Under the pieces are notes generated by a model, which saw only the letters and a program-made list of their open reading frames with translations, searched no databases and was not told where the DNA came from. A DNA stretch of 64,000 nucleotides from Oscillospiraceae bacterium. GTDB taxonomy: Bacteria > Bacillota > Clostridia > Oscillospirales > Ruminococcaceae. Numbering within the stretch: the first letter of the stretch is position 1; every line of letters begins with the position of its first letter. Where the stretch lies: assembly GCA_009781425.1 (NCBI GenBank), contig WQYC01000009.1, positions 1-64,000 of the forward strand, given 5' to 3'. Shown piece by piece: positions 34,383-41,351 of the stretch. The position numbers and the translations under genes are program-made.

Positions 34383-34514
34383 TTATACAGCGGCTTCTGC
34401 TCTTTTCTTGCGCGGAATTGAAGTCTTCAGAAAGAATTTGAGCATTTCCACTTGGAGAGCATCGGGGAGGGATTTCTGTTTATCATTCTTGTAAATAGTA
34501 ATGTTTTTTGTCAT
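34383..34514 (-). CDS. Small basic 43-aa protein upstream of the recombinase
   Basis: MTKNITIYKNDKQKSLPDAL, then a helical basic end (KKRAEAAV). GAGG lies 6 nt upstream of its ATG, and it ends 13 nt before the recombinase start, so the two are co-transcribed from the palindromic promoter at 34610-34641. It is too short for a domain call; a recombination accessory factor is a guess by position only. Confidence 0.5.
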   Translation of the reverse strand: MTKNITIYKNDKQKSLPDALQVEMLKFFLKTSIPRKKRAEAAV

Positions 34515-34608
34515 GATTACCTCGAAAATATTGTAGAGCCGTGTCTGTTTATGTTTATGAAGCGAACAGACAACATATACTAAAGTACCGGCACTGATAC
34601 TTTTTTAC

Positions 34609-34642
34609 TTGACATTATAACGTATATACGTTATAATGTCAG
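34609..34642. promoter_or_regulatory. Perfectly palindromic bidirectional promoter
   Basis: A 32-bp perfect palindrome (half site TGACATTATAACGTAT, 34610-34641). On the plus strand TTGACA (34609-34614), 17 bp, TATAAT (34632-34637). On the minus strand CTGACA, 17 bp, TATAAT in the same DNA. It can fire only one way at a time and drives the recombinase operon (minus) and a 32-aa ORF (plus). Confidence 0.8.
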
Positions 34643-34653
34643 AGGTGATAAAA

Positions 34654-34752
34654 ATGAACCTAAACGAACGTGAGGGTGATTTGCATTTTATAATAAACGT
34701 GCTTGAATCGGGTGAAATTAGGGAGCTATACGAGCGAAATGGGTTTATTTAA
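34654..34752 (+). CDS. 32-aa ORF between the palindromic promoter and the right att site
   Basis: ATG at 34654 with GAGGTG 6 nt upstream, about 10 nt after the predicted transcription start. The product is acidic (MNLNEREGDLHFIINVLESG, then EIRELYERNGFI). Its last codons and stop form the right att arm. In the excised circle the att arms would join next to this ORF. The strong promoter and ribosome site suggest real expression; the function is unknown. Confidence 0.5.
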   Translation: MNLNEREGDLHFIINVLESGEIRELYERNGFI

Positions 34753-34763
34753 GCTCCCGGTTT
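34739..34763. other. Right attachment site of the integrated element
   Basis: ATGGGTTTATT (34739-34749), 12 nt, then the core TT (34762-34763). Mirror image of the left site at 24068-24092. Confidence 0.8.
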
Positions 34764-34865
34764 TGTGCAATCCCCCCCAATCATCTCAAAATTATAATAA
34801 TCGGGACTGCGCGACAGCGCCCATTCCCGCGCATAAGCGACCGCCTCTTCTCTGTTGTATTCCAT
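34749..34865 (-). pseudogene. N-terminal piece of the split amidase-domain gene
   Basis: From ATG at 34865 the frame reads MEYNREEAVAYAREWAL, then YYNFEMIGGDCT, the typical start of Amidase_6-type proteins with the catalytic Cys in GGDCT. After ACAAA (34762) the sequence becomes element DNA and ends KPGA-stop. The missing part resumes as NFASQ at 24069 on the same strand. AAGGCGG lies 7 nt before the start. The truncated product lacks the rest of the papain-like domain and is surely inactive. Confidence 0.82.
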
Positions 34866-34868
34866 AAT

Positions 34869-34960
34869 AAAACCGCCTTTTCATTAATTGAGATTATATA
34901 TCAATATATGAAAAGACGGTTTTTGTTGACATAACATGAAATTAGTGGTAAAATTAAAGC
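34869..34960. repeat. 92-bp direct repeat, copy 1 (hairpin plus promoter)
   Basis: About 92% identical to 37608-37699. It holds a long hairpin (AAAACCGCCTTTTCAT paired with ATGAAAAGACGGTTTT, one mismatch) and a promoter TTGACA (34926-34931), 17 bp, TAAAAT (34949-34954). Here the promoter drives the hybrid kinase gene at 35010. Confidence 0.85.
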
Positions 34961-35009
34961 AGAAGATTTAACAATAAAGACATTGTGCAGAAGGAGCATA
35001 GGCGAAATT

Positions 35010-37601
35010 ATGAAAAATATGTCGTTTTGGGTTATTTTACTAATTATTATTTTTACCATAGCCTTATGCTTTATGAGCTTTCAGCTCGGGAGGGTAAACA
35101 CAGACGACCCGCTATACACTGATTTAAACTCATTCCCTGCTTATGTGAAAAATGGATTTGATGAAGCTTATAAATACATAACAGCCCCCGAACAGACCGA
35201 ATGGGAGTTAGAACTGCCGCCAAGCCATAACCGTGTTGTTTTGATGAGCGATTTACCTGCTTACGATTATGAGGAAGCCTACCCTATGTTTTCAACAGCT
35301 GACCGTGCTATCGGAGAGTTCACAATTTTAATCCCGTTTGAAATAACCAAGGAGCAATATGACGGCTTGTGGGAGGAATTTGTTCTTCCCGGAATGTACT
35401 TAGAAGGAATCGGCGAAAACTGGGAAATATTTTTAAACGGAACAACAGTAGCGTCTGAGGTTCATCTAAGCGAAAATAATGAAATTACTTCGTTTAGGAG
35501 CATGAGAAACGTAAAGTTCTCCTTTGACAGACAGTTTATAAATGAAGGCTCAAATATGCTGCTGATTCGTGTAATAGGCGCGCGGTCAAGCTATTGGACA
35601 GGCTTGGTATATACCTCGCCCTACTATATCGGCAATTATAAATATTTTGAAAATGATTATAATAATATTTTTACTATAATATTATTTTCAATTTGCTGTG
35701 TTTTAGCGTTTCATCATGTGCTTCTGTATTTATTCCGCAGAAAAGAGCATTATAGCTTAATCTTCGGATTGTTCAGCCTGTTGCTGGGATTATTTTTGAT
35801 AACCCGAGTTCCCGCGGTCAACTGGCTGTTCCCGAATACCAACTATTCGCAGCACTTAGAGCACCTTTCGCTTTTTCTGTTAGTCCCTTCGGTTGCAGCG
35901 TTTTTAGAAAATCTTAACTTCGGAAAAATAAGCCGCCCTACCTTAATATTCGCTTTTATGTGCATTATTGTTTCCGTTGTTCCTTTTTTCTTTCCTATTT
36001 GGTTCGCTTATGATTTGCTTACTGTTTGGTATGTTCCTATGGCAATCTACATTATAAGCGTGATTTTATTTAGAAATATTATTTGGGCATTAATAAAGCA
36101 TACACGTTCTAAAATGTCTGCCGAAAATTCAACAAAAGGCTTTGGGAGTTGTTTTTTTGACACTATCGCCAATACAGAGCTGGGTAATATATGTCTCTTG
36201 ATGACGTTATGTGTTATTTCCGGTATCTTAGACATGATAGATGCGACTGTATTTTATACGGGGATTCAGCTTGCCAAGTATTCATTCACGGGCTTTACAT
36301 TGTGTATGACTTATATAATGGCAAAGAAATACGCCAACGCTTTTAATGTATCGGTTAAAATGAACGAAGAGTTAAACAGCCTTGTAAAACAGCGCACGGC
36401 AAAGCTTGAGGAACAGATGCTTATTGCCGAAACTGCATCACAAGCCAAGTCGCAGTTTCTCGCTAATATGAGCCATGAAATCCGCACGCCGTTAAATGCA
36501 ATAATAGGTATTACGCAAATCGAGCTGCAAAAGAGCAAGCTTGACGAAGAGGATTTAACAGGGCTGAGCGCAATATATAATTCGGGTGTAAATCTACTCG
36601 GAATTATCAACGATATTTTAGATATGTCGAAAATTGAAAACGGAAAGTTTGAACTTAGTCCTGTTCAATACGATATTCCGAGCTTAATAAACGATGCAGT
36701 TCAATTTAATATAATAAAAATAGAAAGCAAGCCGATTGAATTCGTGGTGACAGTTTCGGAAAATCTGCCGATTGAATTGTTCGGCGACGATTTGCGAATT
36801 AAACAAATCTTGAATAATCTGTTAAGTAACGCTATTAAATATACCGACGAGGGCACAGTTACACTTGATGTTGACTTTAAAGAAAAAAGCGATGATGAAA
36901 TCATATTGGTCTTCACTGTAAGCGACACAGGTCAAGGTATAGCCGAGAGCGAGCTTTCAAATCTTTTTAACGCTTATTCACAGTTTAACAGAGAAAATAA
37001 CCGAAGCATTGAGGGGACGGGGCTCGGTCTGGGTATAACAAACAGCCTTGCTTCTATGATGGAAGGGGAAATAACGGTTGAAAGTGAGGTAGGGCGCGGC
37101 TCGGTATTCAAGGTTAATTTAACGCAAAAGGTTGTCAGCGGAAGTGGCAGAGTTGGCAAAGAATTGTCAGAACAGCTGCAAAGCTTTAATTACTCTTATA
37201 AAACAAAGCTCTTGGAAAAAGGACTCACTCACAAGCGTATGTCGCACGGTAAGGTTTTGATTGTTGATGATGTCAGGACAAATTTGTTTGTAGCCGAGGG
37301 CTTGATAAAGCCCTACGACATATCAATTGAGACAGCCGCAAGCGGATTTGAAGCTCTCGACAAAATTAAAGCGGGAGAGACTTATGACATAATATTTATG
37401 GACCACATGATGCCGAAAATGGACGGCATTGAAACCGTGAAATTAATTCGTGACATCGGTTACAAAGGAATTATAGTCGCACTTACCGCCAACGCAATTA
37501 TCGGACAGGCAGAGGTTTTCCTCGAAAGCGGGTTTGACGATTTTATTTCAAAGCCGATAGATATTCAACAGCTTGATATAGTTTTGAAAAAATATATATA
37601 A
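35010..37601 (+). CDS. Membrane hybrid sensor histidine kinase with 7TM-type input
   Basis: About 863 aa from the ATG at 35010; the longer frame from TTG 34984 is less likely because AAGGAG lies inside it. TM1 (about 4-22) and an extracellular beta-rich domain (about 25-205; WEIFLNGTTVASEVH resembles a 7TMR-DISM outer domain). About seven membrane segments (about 215-430), a coiled coil, HisKA (FLANMSHEIRTPLNAIIG), HATPase (LLSNAIKYT; SDTGQGI; GTGLGLGI) and a C-terminal receiver (VLIVDDVRTN; IIFMDHMMPKMDG; ISKPIDI). The kinase core is similar in order and sequence to that of the large kinase at 18870. It lacks HPt and DNA-binding parts, so a further partner is needed. It is bounded by the two 92-bp repeats. 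Confidence 0.9.
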   Translation: MKNMSFWVILLIIIFTIALCFMSFQLGRVNTDDPLYTDLNSFPAYVKNGFDEAYKYITAPEQTEWELELPPSHNRVVLMSDLPAYDYEEAYPMFSTADRAIGEFTILIPFEITKEQYDGLWEEFVLPGMYLEGIGENWEIFLNGTTVASEVHLSENNEITSFRSMRNVKFSFDRQFINEGSNMLLIRVIGARSSYWTGLVYTSPYYIGNYKYFENDYNNIFTIILFSICCVLAFHHVLLYLFRRKEHYSLIFGLFSLLLGLFLITRVPAVNWLFPNTNYSQHLEHLSLFLLVPSVAAFLENLNFGKISRPTLIFAFMCIIVSVVPFFFPIWFAYDLLTVWYVPMAIYIISVILFRNIIWALIKHTRSKMSAENSTKGFGSCFFDTIANTELGNICLLMTLCVISGILDMIDATVFYTGIQLAKYSFTGFTLCMTYIMAKKYANAFNVSVKMNEELNSLVKQRTAKLEEQMLIAETASQAKSQFLANMSHEIRTPLNAIIGITQIELQKSKLDEEDLTGLSAIYNSGVNLLGIINDILDMSKIENGKFELSPVQYDIPSLINDAVQFNIIKIESKPIEFVVTVSENLPIELFGDDLRIKQILNNLLSNAIKYTDEGTVTLDVDFKEKSDDEIILVFTVSDTGQGIAESELSNLFNAYSQFNRENNRSIEGTGLGLGITNSLASMMEGEITVESEVGRGSVFKVNLTQKVVSGSGRVGKELSEQLQSFNYSYKTKLLEKGLTHKRMSHGKVLIVDDVRTNLFVAEGLIKPYDISIETAASGFEALDKIKAGETYDIIFMDHMMPKMDGIETVKLIRDIGYKGIIVALTANAIIGQAEVFLESGFDDFISKPIDIQQLDIVLKKYI

Positions 37602-37607
37602 GCTTTA

Positions 37608-37699
37608 AAAACCGCTCTTTCATTAATTGGGATTATATACCAATATATGAAAAGACGGTTTTTGTTGACATAACATGGAATCGGTGGTAAAATTAAAGC
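37608..37699. repeat. 92-bp direct repeat, copy 2 (hairpin plus promoter)
   Basis: Same structure as copy 1. The hairpin and T run can end the kinase transcript, and TTGACA (37665-37670), 17 bp, TAAAAT (37688-37693) drives the DUF3810 gene. An inner stem pair changes from A-T in copy 1 to G-C in copy 2. Confidence 0.85.
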
Positions 37700-38788
37700 A
37701 TGAAAAAAGCTTTAATTTTCCTTGGGACGACATTGTTTTTAAACATAGCCTTTACAATAATAAGCCGCCTTTCCCCTACTTTCTCAGAATGGTACGCGAC
37801 AAGCGTTTACCCGCTGATTGTCGGTGCTTGGGGGAGAATGAACGGCTTGCTTCCTTTTGCCGCGGTTGAAATCCTGCTGTATTTATTAATCACGGCGGCA
37901 ATCGCAGGTGTTGTGTTTTTAATTATAAAATTAATAAAAGTCAAAGGACGGCGAAAAAAATATCTTCTGCGCGCCGTTCTTGCGCTGTCCTGCACAGCTT
38001 CGACAATACTGCTGACGTTTACGCTCGGCGGCGGCATTAATTATCAGCGTAAGCCTTTTTCACAGCACAGTGGGCTTGCACCCGAAATGTACAGCGCGGA
38101 AGATTTAAGAGCAGTTATAATTGAAGTTATCGGCGAGCTTGAACGGCTTGCGCCGCTAATTATTACCTGCGAGGACGGCATCTTCACTCTTGACAAAAGC
38201 GAATTTAACCAAACAGCACGAAGCGCGATGCGCGCGCTCGGCGAAGCTTATCCCGTTCTAAATACATATTATCCGAGCCCGAAGCCTGTGCTGTTTTCAA
38301 GGCAGATTCTCTCCCCGCTTATGATTGGCGGCGTATTTTCGCCGTTCACGGCGGAAGCCTTGTACAACCGCGATATGCCTGATTTGTCGAAGCCGTTCAC
38401 AGCATTGCACGAGCTCAGCCACCTCAGCGGCTTCATGCGGGAGGACGAAGCGAACTTTATAGCGTTTTTAGCCTGCCGTGAAAGCGATAACGTCAACTTT
38501 CAATTCAGCGGGTATTCGCGGGTGTTATGGAGCTTGCTTGGCGTTTATGACGGCGAAGACTTCTTTGATTTGTACATGATGATTCCCGAGCAGGTGCATA
38601 TTCAGGACGACTTCGCAAGCGATTACTGGTGGTCGTTTTACAGCGCGCCCGGCGGCGCGGCGATTGCGGCGGTTTCAAACGCGGTTAATGACACCTACCT
38701 GCAGATTCAAGGGCAGGAGGACGGAGGTAAAAGCTACGGGCGGGTGGTGGACTTGCTTATTGCGGAGTATTTAGCGCGGAATAGTTAA
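37700..38788 (+). CDS. DUF3810-family membrane protein with metallopeptidase-like HELSH motif
   Basis: The protein has 362 aa. Three N-terminal membrane segments (about 5-22, 50-78, 90-112) precede a soluble part. The motif LHELSHLSGFMREDEANFIA gives H-E-x-x-H with a downstream Glu, as in gluzincin-type peptidases. The DUF3810 family has this motif, but no substrate is known. It has no ribosome site. The -10 element ends 6 nt before the ATG, so the mRNA is probably leaderless. A hairpin follows the stop. Confidence 0.85.
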   Translation: MKKALIFLGTTLFLNIAFTIISRLSPTFSEWYATSVYPLIVGAWGRMNGLLPFAAVEILLYLLITAAIAGVVFLIIKLIKVKGRRKKYLLRAVLALSCTASTILLTFTLGGGINYQRKPFSQHSGLAPEMYSAEDLRAVIIEVIGELERLAPLIITCEDGIFTLDKSEFNQTARSAMRALGEAYPVLNTYYPSPKPVLFSRQILSPLMIGGVFSPFTAEALYNRDMPDLSKPFTALHELSHLSGFMREDEANFIAFLACRESDNVNFQFSGYSRVLWSLLGVYDGEDFFDLYMMIPEQVHIQDDFASDYWWSFYSAPGGAAIAAVSNAVNDTYLQIQGQEDGGKSYGRVVDLLIAEYLARNS

Positions 38789-38802
38789 TAATTATACGAG
38801 TA

Positions 38803-38824
38803 ACCCCCGCTGTGAAGCGGGGGT
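38803..38824. terminator. Hairpin after the DUF3810 gene
   Basis: ACCCCCGCT pairs with AGCGGGGGT around GTGA. The T run is poor, so it may be a weak or bidirectional terminator shared with the convergent XRE gene. Confidence 0.5.
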
Positions 38825-38830
38825 ATCATA

Positions 38831-39076
38831 TTAATTACTTTTATCTAAGCCTATAAAAAAATCATTATATTGACACTTAAAGATTTTCGTTAATGCAATC
38901 AGTTCGCTAACTTTAATATTTAATTCACCTGTTTCATATCGAGAATAGTAAGAACGAGTAATATCACAACCTAACAATTGTAATTTTGTTGCAACTTGTT
39001 CTTGTGTTAGTTTTTGAGAATTTCTTAAATTGCGTAAATTCCTTCCGATTGATATATCTTGTTTAATTCTTCCCAT
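38831..39076 (-). CDS. XRE-family regulator (81 aa)
   Basis: A single Cro/CI-type domain: IGRNLRNLRNSQKLTQEQVA, ITRSYYSRYETGELN, then LIALTKIFKCQYNDFFIG. It is divergent from the SLOG-domain gene, with a GCTCAA-TTAT-TTGAGC palindrome between them, so it probably represses that gene and itself; inference from layout. It is AT-rich compared with the rpsI/rplM genes nearby and may be part of a small acquired cassette with the SLOG gene. Confidence 0.85.
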   Translation of the reverse strand: MGRIKQDISIGRNLRNLRNSQKLTQEQVATKLQLLGCDITRSYYSRYETGELNIKVSELIALTKIFKCQYNDFFIGLDKSN

Positions 39077-39102
39077 TTATTTCACCACTTGCTCAAAATA
39101 TG

Positions 39103-39159
39103 TTGCATTTTCTTTAATTATAGGTTATAATACAAAGAAGACGGCTCAATTATTTGAGC
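39103..39159 (+). promoter_or_regulatory. Promoter and operator of the SLOG-domain gene
   Basis: TTGCAT (39103-39108), 17 bp, TATAAT (39126-39131). Just downstream is the palindrome GCTCAA-TTAT-TTGAGC (39144-39159), placed to block elongation. A half site (GCTCAAA) lies near 39091. Confidence 0.7.
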
Positions 39160-39172
39160 AAAGGGGGAAATT

Positions 39173-39658
39173 ATGAAAGAACATACTGCTTGTTTTACAG
39201 GACATAGAGAAGTTGAAAACATATCCGAAACTCGTAAAAGGCTTATAGAAGCAAGTTTTAGTTTAATTAACCGAGGTGTAAGACATTTTCTTGTCGGTGG
39301 AGCAATGGGCTTCGATATAACCGCAGGGGAGGATATTTTTTTTATTCGCGAAGCAATACATCATATGGTAGGCGAAATAAAGCTTACGATTGTTTTGCCA
39401 TGCAGTTTTGATATTTTTACGAAGAAATGGAAAGAAAAGGATAAAAAAAGGCTCGATTATTTAATGACGCTCACCAATGAAAATATTATTTTACAGGAAG
39501 AATATTCAGCTGATTGCTATAAAATGCGAAATACATATCTTGTGGATAATAGTCAATATTGTATTTGTTATTATGATAAAAATAAATTTAGGTCGGGAAC
39601 GGGGCAGACTGTTCGTATGGCGGAAAAGCAAGGATTAGAATTAATAAACATATTTTAA
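39173..39658 (+). CDS. SLOG-family (YpsA/DUF1273-like) nucleotide-sensing protein
   Basis: The protein has 161 aa. It begins TACFTGHREV and has the glycine-rich HFLVGGAMGFD, then LPCSFD, YLVDNSQYCICYYD and GTGQTVRMAEKQG. These are the hallmarks of the SLOG Rossmann-like family, which binds nucleotides or their derivatives. Members include YpsA of Bacillus and nucleotide-signal sensors of some defence systems. Here it pairs with a divergent XRE regulator and no effector gene, so the role is open. Confidence 0.8.
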   Translation: MKEHTACFTGHREVENISETRKRLIEASFSLINRGVRHFLVGGAMGFDITAGEDIFFIREAIHHMVGEIKLTIVLPCSFDIFTKKWKEKDKKRLDYLMTLTNENIILQEEYSADCYKMRNTYLVDNSQYCICYYDKNKFRSGTGQTVRMAEKQGLELINIF

Positions 39659-39683
39659 AGCGGGCTTTACGCCCGCTTTTCTT
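39657..39683. terminator. Terminator between SLOG gene and smpB
   Basis: AAAGCGGGC pairs with GCCCGCTTT around TTTAC, followed by TCTT. It serves both convergent genes. Confidence 0.8.
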
Positions 39684-40153
39684 CACCCCAAATTCTTCCC
39701 CATTTCCCGCCGCGTCCGTCTTTCAGCGTCCCGCTTGGCTATGCTCTCGCGCTTGTCGTAGAGCTTTTTCCCCTTACACAAGCCGACCTGAACCTTCACG
39801 CGGCTGCCTTTCAAGTAGAGCGACAGCGGAATCAGCGTCAGCCCGCCCTGCTTCACCTCGGCGAAGAGCTTGTTGATTTCGCGCTTGTGCAAAAGCAGAC
39901 GGCGGCGGCGGAGCGGGTCACGGTTGAAGATGTTGCCTTTTTCGTATGCAGAAACGTGCATAGCGACGACGAAAGCCTCGCCGTCTTTGATTTCAACCCA
40001 CGCTTCTTTTAAATTTACATTTCCTGCACGAATCGATTTTACTTCCGTGCCATACAGCTCTATCCCCGCCTCATGGCTCTCGAGTATGAAATACTCGTGG
40101 CGAGCGGCGCGGTTGTCGGCTATTTTTTTTATACTTTTAATATTTTCACTCAT
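39683..40153 (-). CDS. smpB: SsrA (tmRNA)-binding protein SmpB
   Basis: This protein binds tmRNA and rescues stalled ribosomes. It has 156 aa from the ATG at 40153. Family motifs: NRAARHEYFILESHEAGIEL, GTEVKSIRAG, LKEAWVEIKDGEAFV, the basic region LRRRRLLLHKREI and the C-terminal KRDAERRTRREMGK. The longer frame to 40330 adds unrelated sequence. No ribosome site precedes the ATG, and the predicted transcription start falls on its first base, so the mRNA may be leaderless. No ssrA (tmRNA) gene was recognised nearby. Confidence 0.95.
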   Translation of the reverse strand: MSENIKSIKKIADNRAARHEYFILESHEAGIELYGTEVKSIRAGNVNLKEAWVEIKDGEAFVVAMHVSAYEKGNIFNRDPLRRRRLLLHKREINKLFAEVKQGGLTLIPLSLYLKGSRVKVQVGLCKGKKLYDKRESIAKRDAERRTRREMGKNLG

Positions 40154-40159
40154 AATAAG

Positions 40160-40188
40160 AGTATAACACAACCCGAAAAAAATTGCAA
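40160..40188 (-). promoter_or_regulatory. smpB promoter
   Basis: On the minus strand TTGCAA, 17 bp, TATACT, which ends 6 nt before the smpB ATG. Confidence 0.6.
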
Positions 40189-40248
40189 TGCATAAAAAAG
40201 TCAGATTTTGCAAATAATATTTCCAAATCAATGAAAGGAACGGTAAAA

Positions 40249-40422
40249 ATGACACCAAAAGAACTTTTATATCTTGAAGACTCGCTCGGAATGGAGCGTC
40301 AGCTTCAAACGAAATGCACGGATTATTCAAGCAAGGTGCAGAATCCGCAGCTCAAAAATATGCTGTCGGGGCTTGCCCAACAGCATCAAACGCAGTTCAA
40401 CAATTTAATCAATCATCTGTAA
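40249..40422 (+). CDS. Small spore-coat-like protein (57 aa)
   Basis: MTPKELLYLEDSLGMERQLQ, then YSSKVQNPQLKNMLSGLAQQ. This helical pattern (K-E-L-x-Y-L-E-D-x-L-x-x-E) is that of small proteins that lie before CotF-type coat genes in clostridia. The start at 40249 is chosen for AAAGGA 9 nt upstream. It is followed after 14 nt by the CotF-like gene, so the pair is an operon. A sporulation role is inferred from the family. It reads like a ferritin-type helical hairpin. Confidence 0.7.
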   Translation: MTPKELLYLEDSLGMERQLQTKCTDYSSKVQNPQLKNMLSGLAQQHQTQFNNLINHL

Positions 40423-40436
40423 ATAAGGAGGAGCTT

Positions 40437-40703
40437 ATGCCCGCACCAACACCAAAAGCCATGACCGATAAGGAATATGTCGAGGACGTTCTGCTCACAG
40501 CGAAAACGCTGTCCGCGATGTATCATTATGCAACGCAGGAGTCTTCAACTGAAGGTCTGCACTGCCAGTTCAAGCACAACCTCAACGACTCGCTCGCAAT
40601 GCAACACAGGATTTTCGGAGCAATGCAGCAAAACGGCTGGTATCCGACGCAGGCGGCGGACGCACAGCAGATTAACCAGGTCAGAAGTAAGTATAGTCAT
40701 TAA
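40437..40703 (+). CDS. CotF-family spore coat protein
   Basis: The protein has 88 aa with a perfect ribosome site (AAGGAGGAGC, 40437). It contains TDKEYVEDVLLTAKTLSAMY and ATQESSTEGLHCQF, then AMQHRIFGAMQQNGWYPTQA, all typical of CotF-like coat proteins with a ferritin-like four-helix pattern. The ending Y-P-T-Q-A matches the family. It belongs to the outer layers of the spore by homology. No sporulation-sigma promoter was firmly identified. Confidence 0.85.
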   Translation: MPAPTPKAMTDKEYVEDVLLTAKTLSAMYHYATQESSTEGLHCQFKHNLNDSLAMQHRIFGAMQQNGWYPTQAADAQQINQVRSKYSH

Positions 40704-40712
40704 AGAAAATGA

Positions 40713-40735
40713 GAGCGGTCAATTACTGACCGCTC
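40713..40735. terminator. Hairpin between coat operon and exported-protein gene
   Basis: GAGCGGTCA pairs with TGACCGCTC around ATTAC. It overlaps the last codon of the minus-strand gene and is followed on that strand by TCATTTTCTTT. Confidence 0.6.
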
Positions 40736-41348
40736 CTGCATTTCCCGCAAATAATCTTACATCTGATAATTCAATTAAGAATTGTTCAATTGCTTCAGAA
40801 TAATGCACGAATATTCCATCTTTATGCACTAAGAGGTCGTCATAACTTCCAAGTGCAATTATATACCCGATAATATCTATAGTTGTCATACTGTTCATGC
40901 TTTCAAAGTGTTCTTTTGTGTAAATCACCACAACTTCATATCCGTTATCAAATGGTCCGTAATGGTCAAAAACCAATAAATCATCAACTGTAATTTGGCT
41001 TTGTTGCCATTCATGCGACTTATATGCTATATAGTTTTCTCGCAGTATTAAATTTCTTTCGGGTGATAAATGCGATAAATCTCGTTGATATGAAGCCAGC
41101 ATTGGTTTAGATTCCTCTGTTGGCATATCAATGATTTCTTCGCTTTCAATTTCGGGTGCAAAACAATACATACAATCACAATCTTCGACAACACCGCAAA
41201 GAATTTGCGGATAATCTCCTTCTACGCCTCTTTCGTGTGACACGTAAGTAACAGGCGGTGCGTCAGGTTCAAAAGTTCCTTCCGCACAACCGCCGGCAAA
41301 AACGCACAACATTGCGACAAGAATCGCTATAATTATACTCTTTGTCAT
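40719..41348 (-). CDS. Lipoprotein, paralogue of the neighbouring dockerin-like protein
   Basis: The protein has 209 aa. The lipoprotein signal is IIIAILVAMLCVFAGGC (Cys21). The middle holds a CDCMYC cluster (about residue 58). The last ~120 residues (LRENYIAYKSHEWQQSQITV, EVVVIYTKEHFES, IIGYIIALGSYDDLLVHKDG) match in order those of the protein encoded next to it, so the two are tandem paralogues of an unnamed domain. Function unknown; surface-anchored. It is 3 nt downstream of its paralogue, so they form one operon. Confidence 0.7.
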   Translation of the reverse strand: MTKSIIIAILVAMLCVFAGGCAEGTFEPDAPPVTYVSHERGVEGDYPQILCGVVEDCDCMYCFAPEIESEEIIDMPTEESKPMLASYQRDLSHLSPERNLILRENYIAYKSHEWQQSQITVDDLLVFDHYGPFDNGYEVVVIYTKEHFESMNSMTTIDIIGYIIALGSYDDLLVHKDGIFVHYSEAIEQFLIELSDVRLFAGNAGAVSN

Positions 41349-41351
41349 ATA

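Larger units (their letters stand above)
24070..34761. mobile_element. 10.7-kb serine-recombinase integrative element inserted in an amidase gene
   Basis: The element splits one amidase gene between GGDCT and NFASQ. Both junctions share a TT dinucleotide (24068-69 and 34762-63), as expected for the 2-bp crossover of large serine recombinases, and a symmetric 11-bp inverted arm flanks the core. The recombinase gene (32909-34369) sits next to the right end. Cargo: an HhH protein, a sigma/anti-sigma/exported-protein operon, two XRE regulators, a PocR-like kinase, two receivers, a HAD protein and a broken DUF2828-like gene. No relaxase, conjugation, replication or phage structural gene is present, so it is a non-conjugative island. 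Base composition is uneven: 27.6-31.3 kb is strikingly AT-rich. I saw no GTAG-type host repeat inside. Confidence 0.85.

Noticed and set aside
24074-34759. 8-bp direct repeat AGCTCCCG near both ends of the island as the crossover core
   Set aside because: Joining there leaves 16 extra bases and shifts the amidase frame. The TT core restores the frame and has symmetric arms at equal distance, so the 8-bp match is probably part of the att arms or chance.
24070-34761. Reading the island as a conjugative element or prophage
   Set aside because: No relaxase, coupling protein, secretion, capsid, terminase or replication gene is present.
37088-37100. GTAGGGCGCGGC in the hybrid kinase as a further GTAG repeat
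   Set aside because: No complementary arm follows, and the protein (VGRGSVFKV) matches the normal kinase G-box region.
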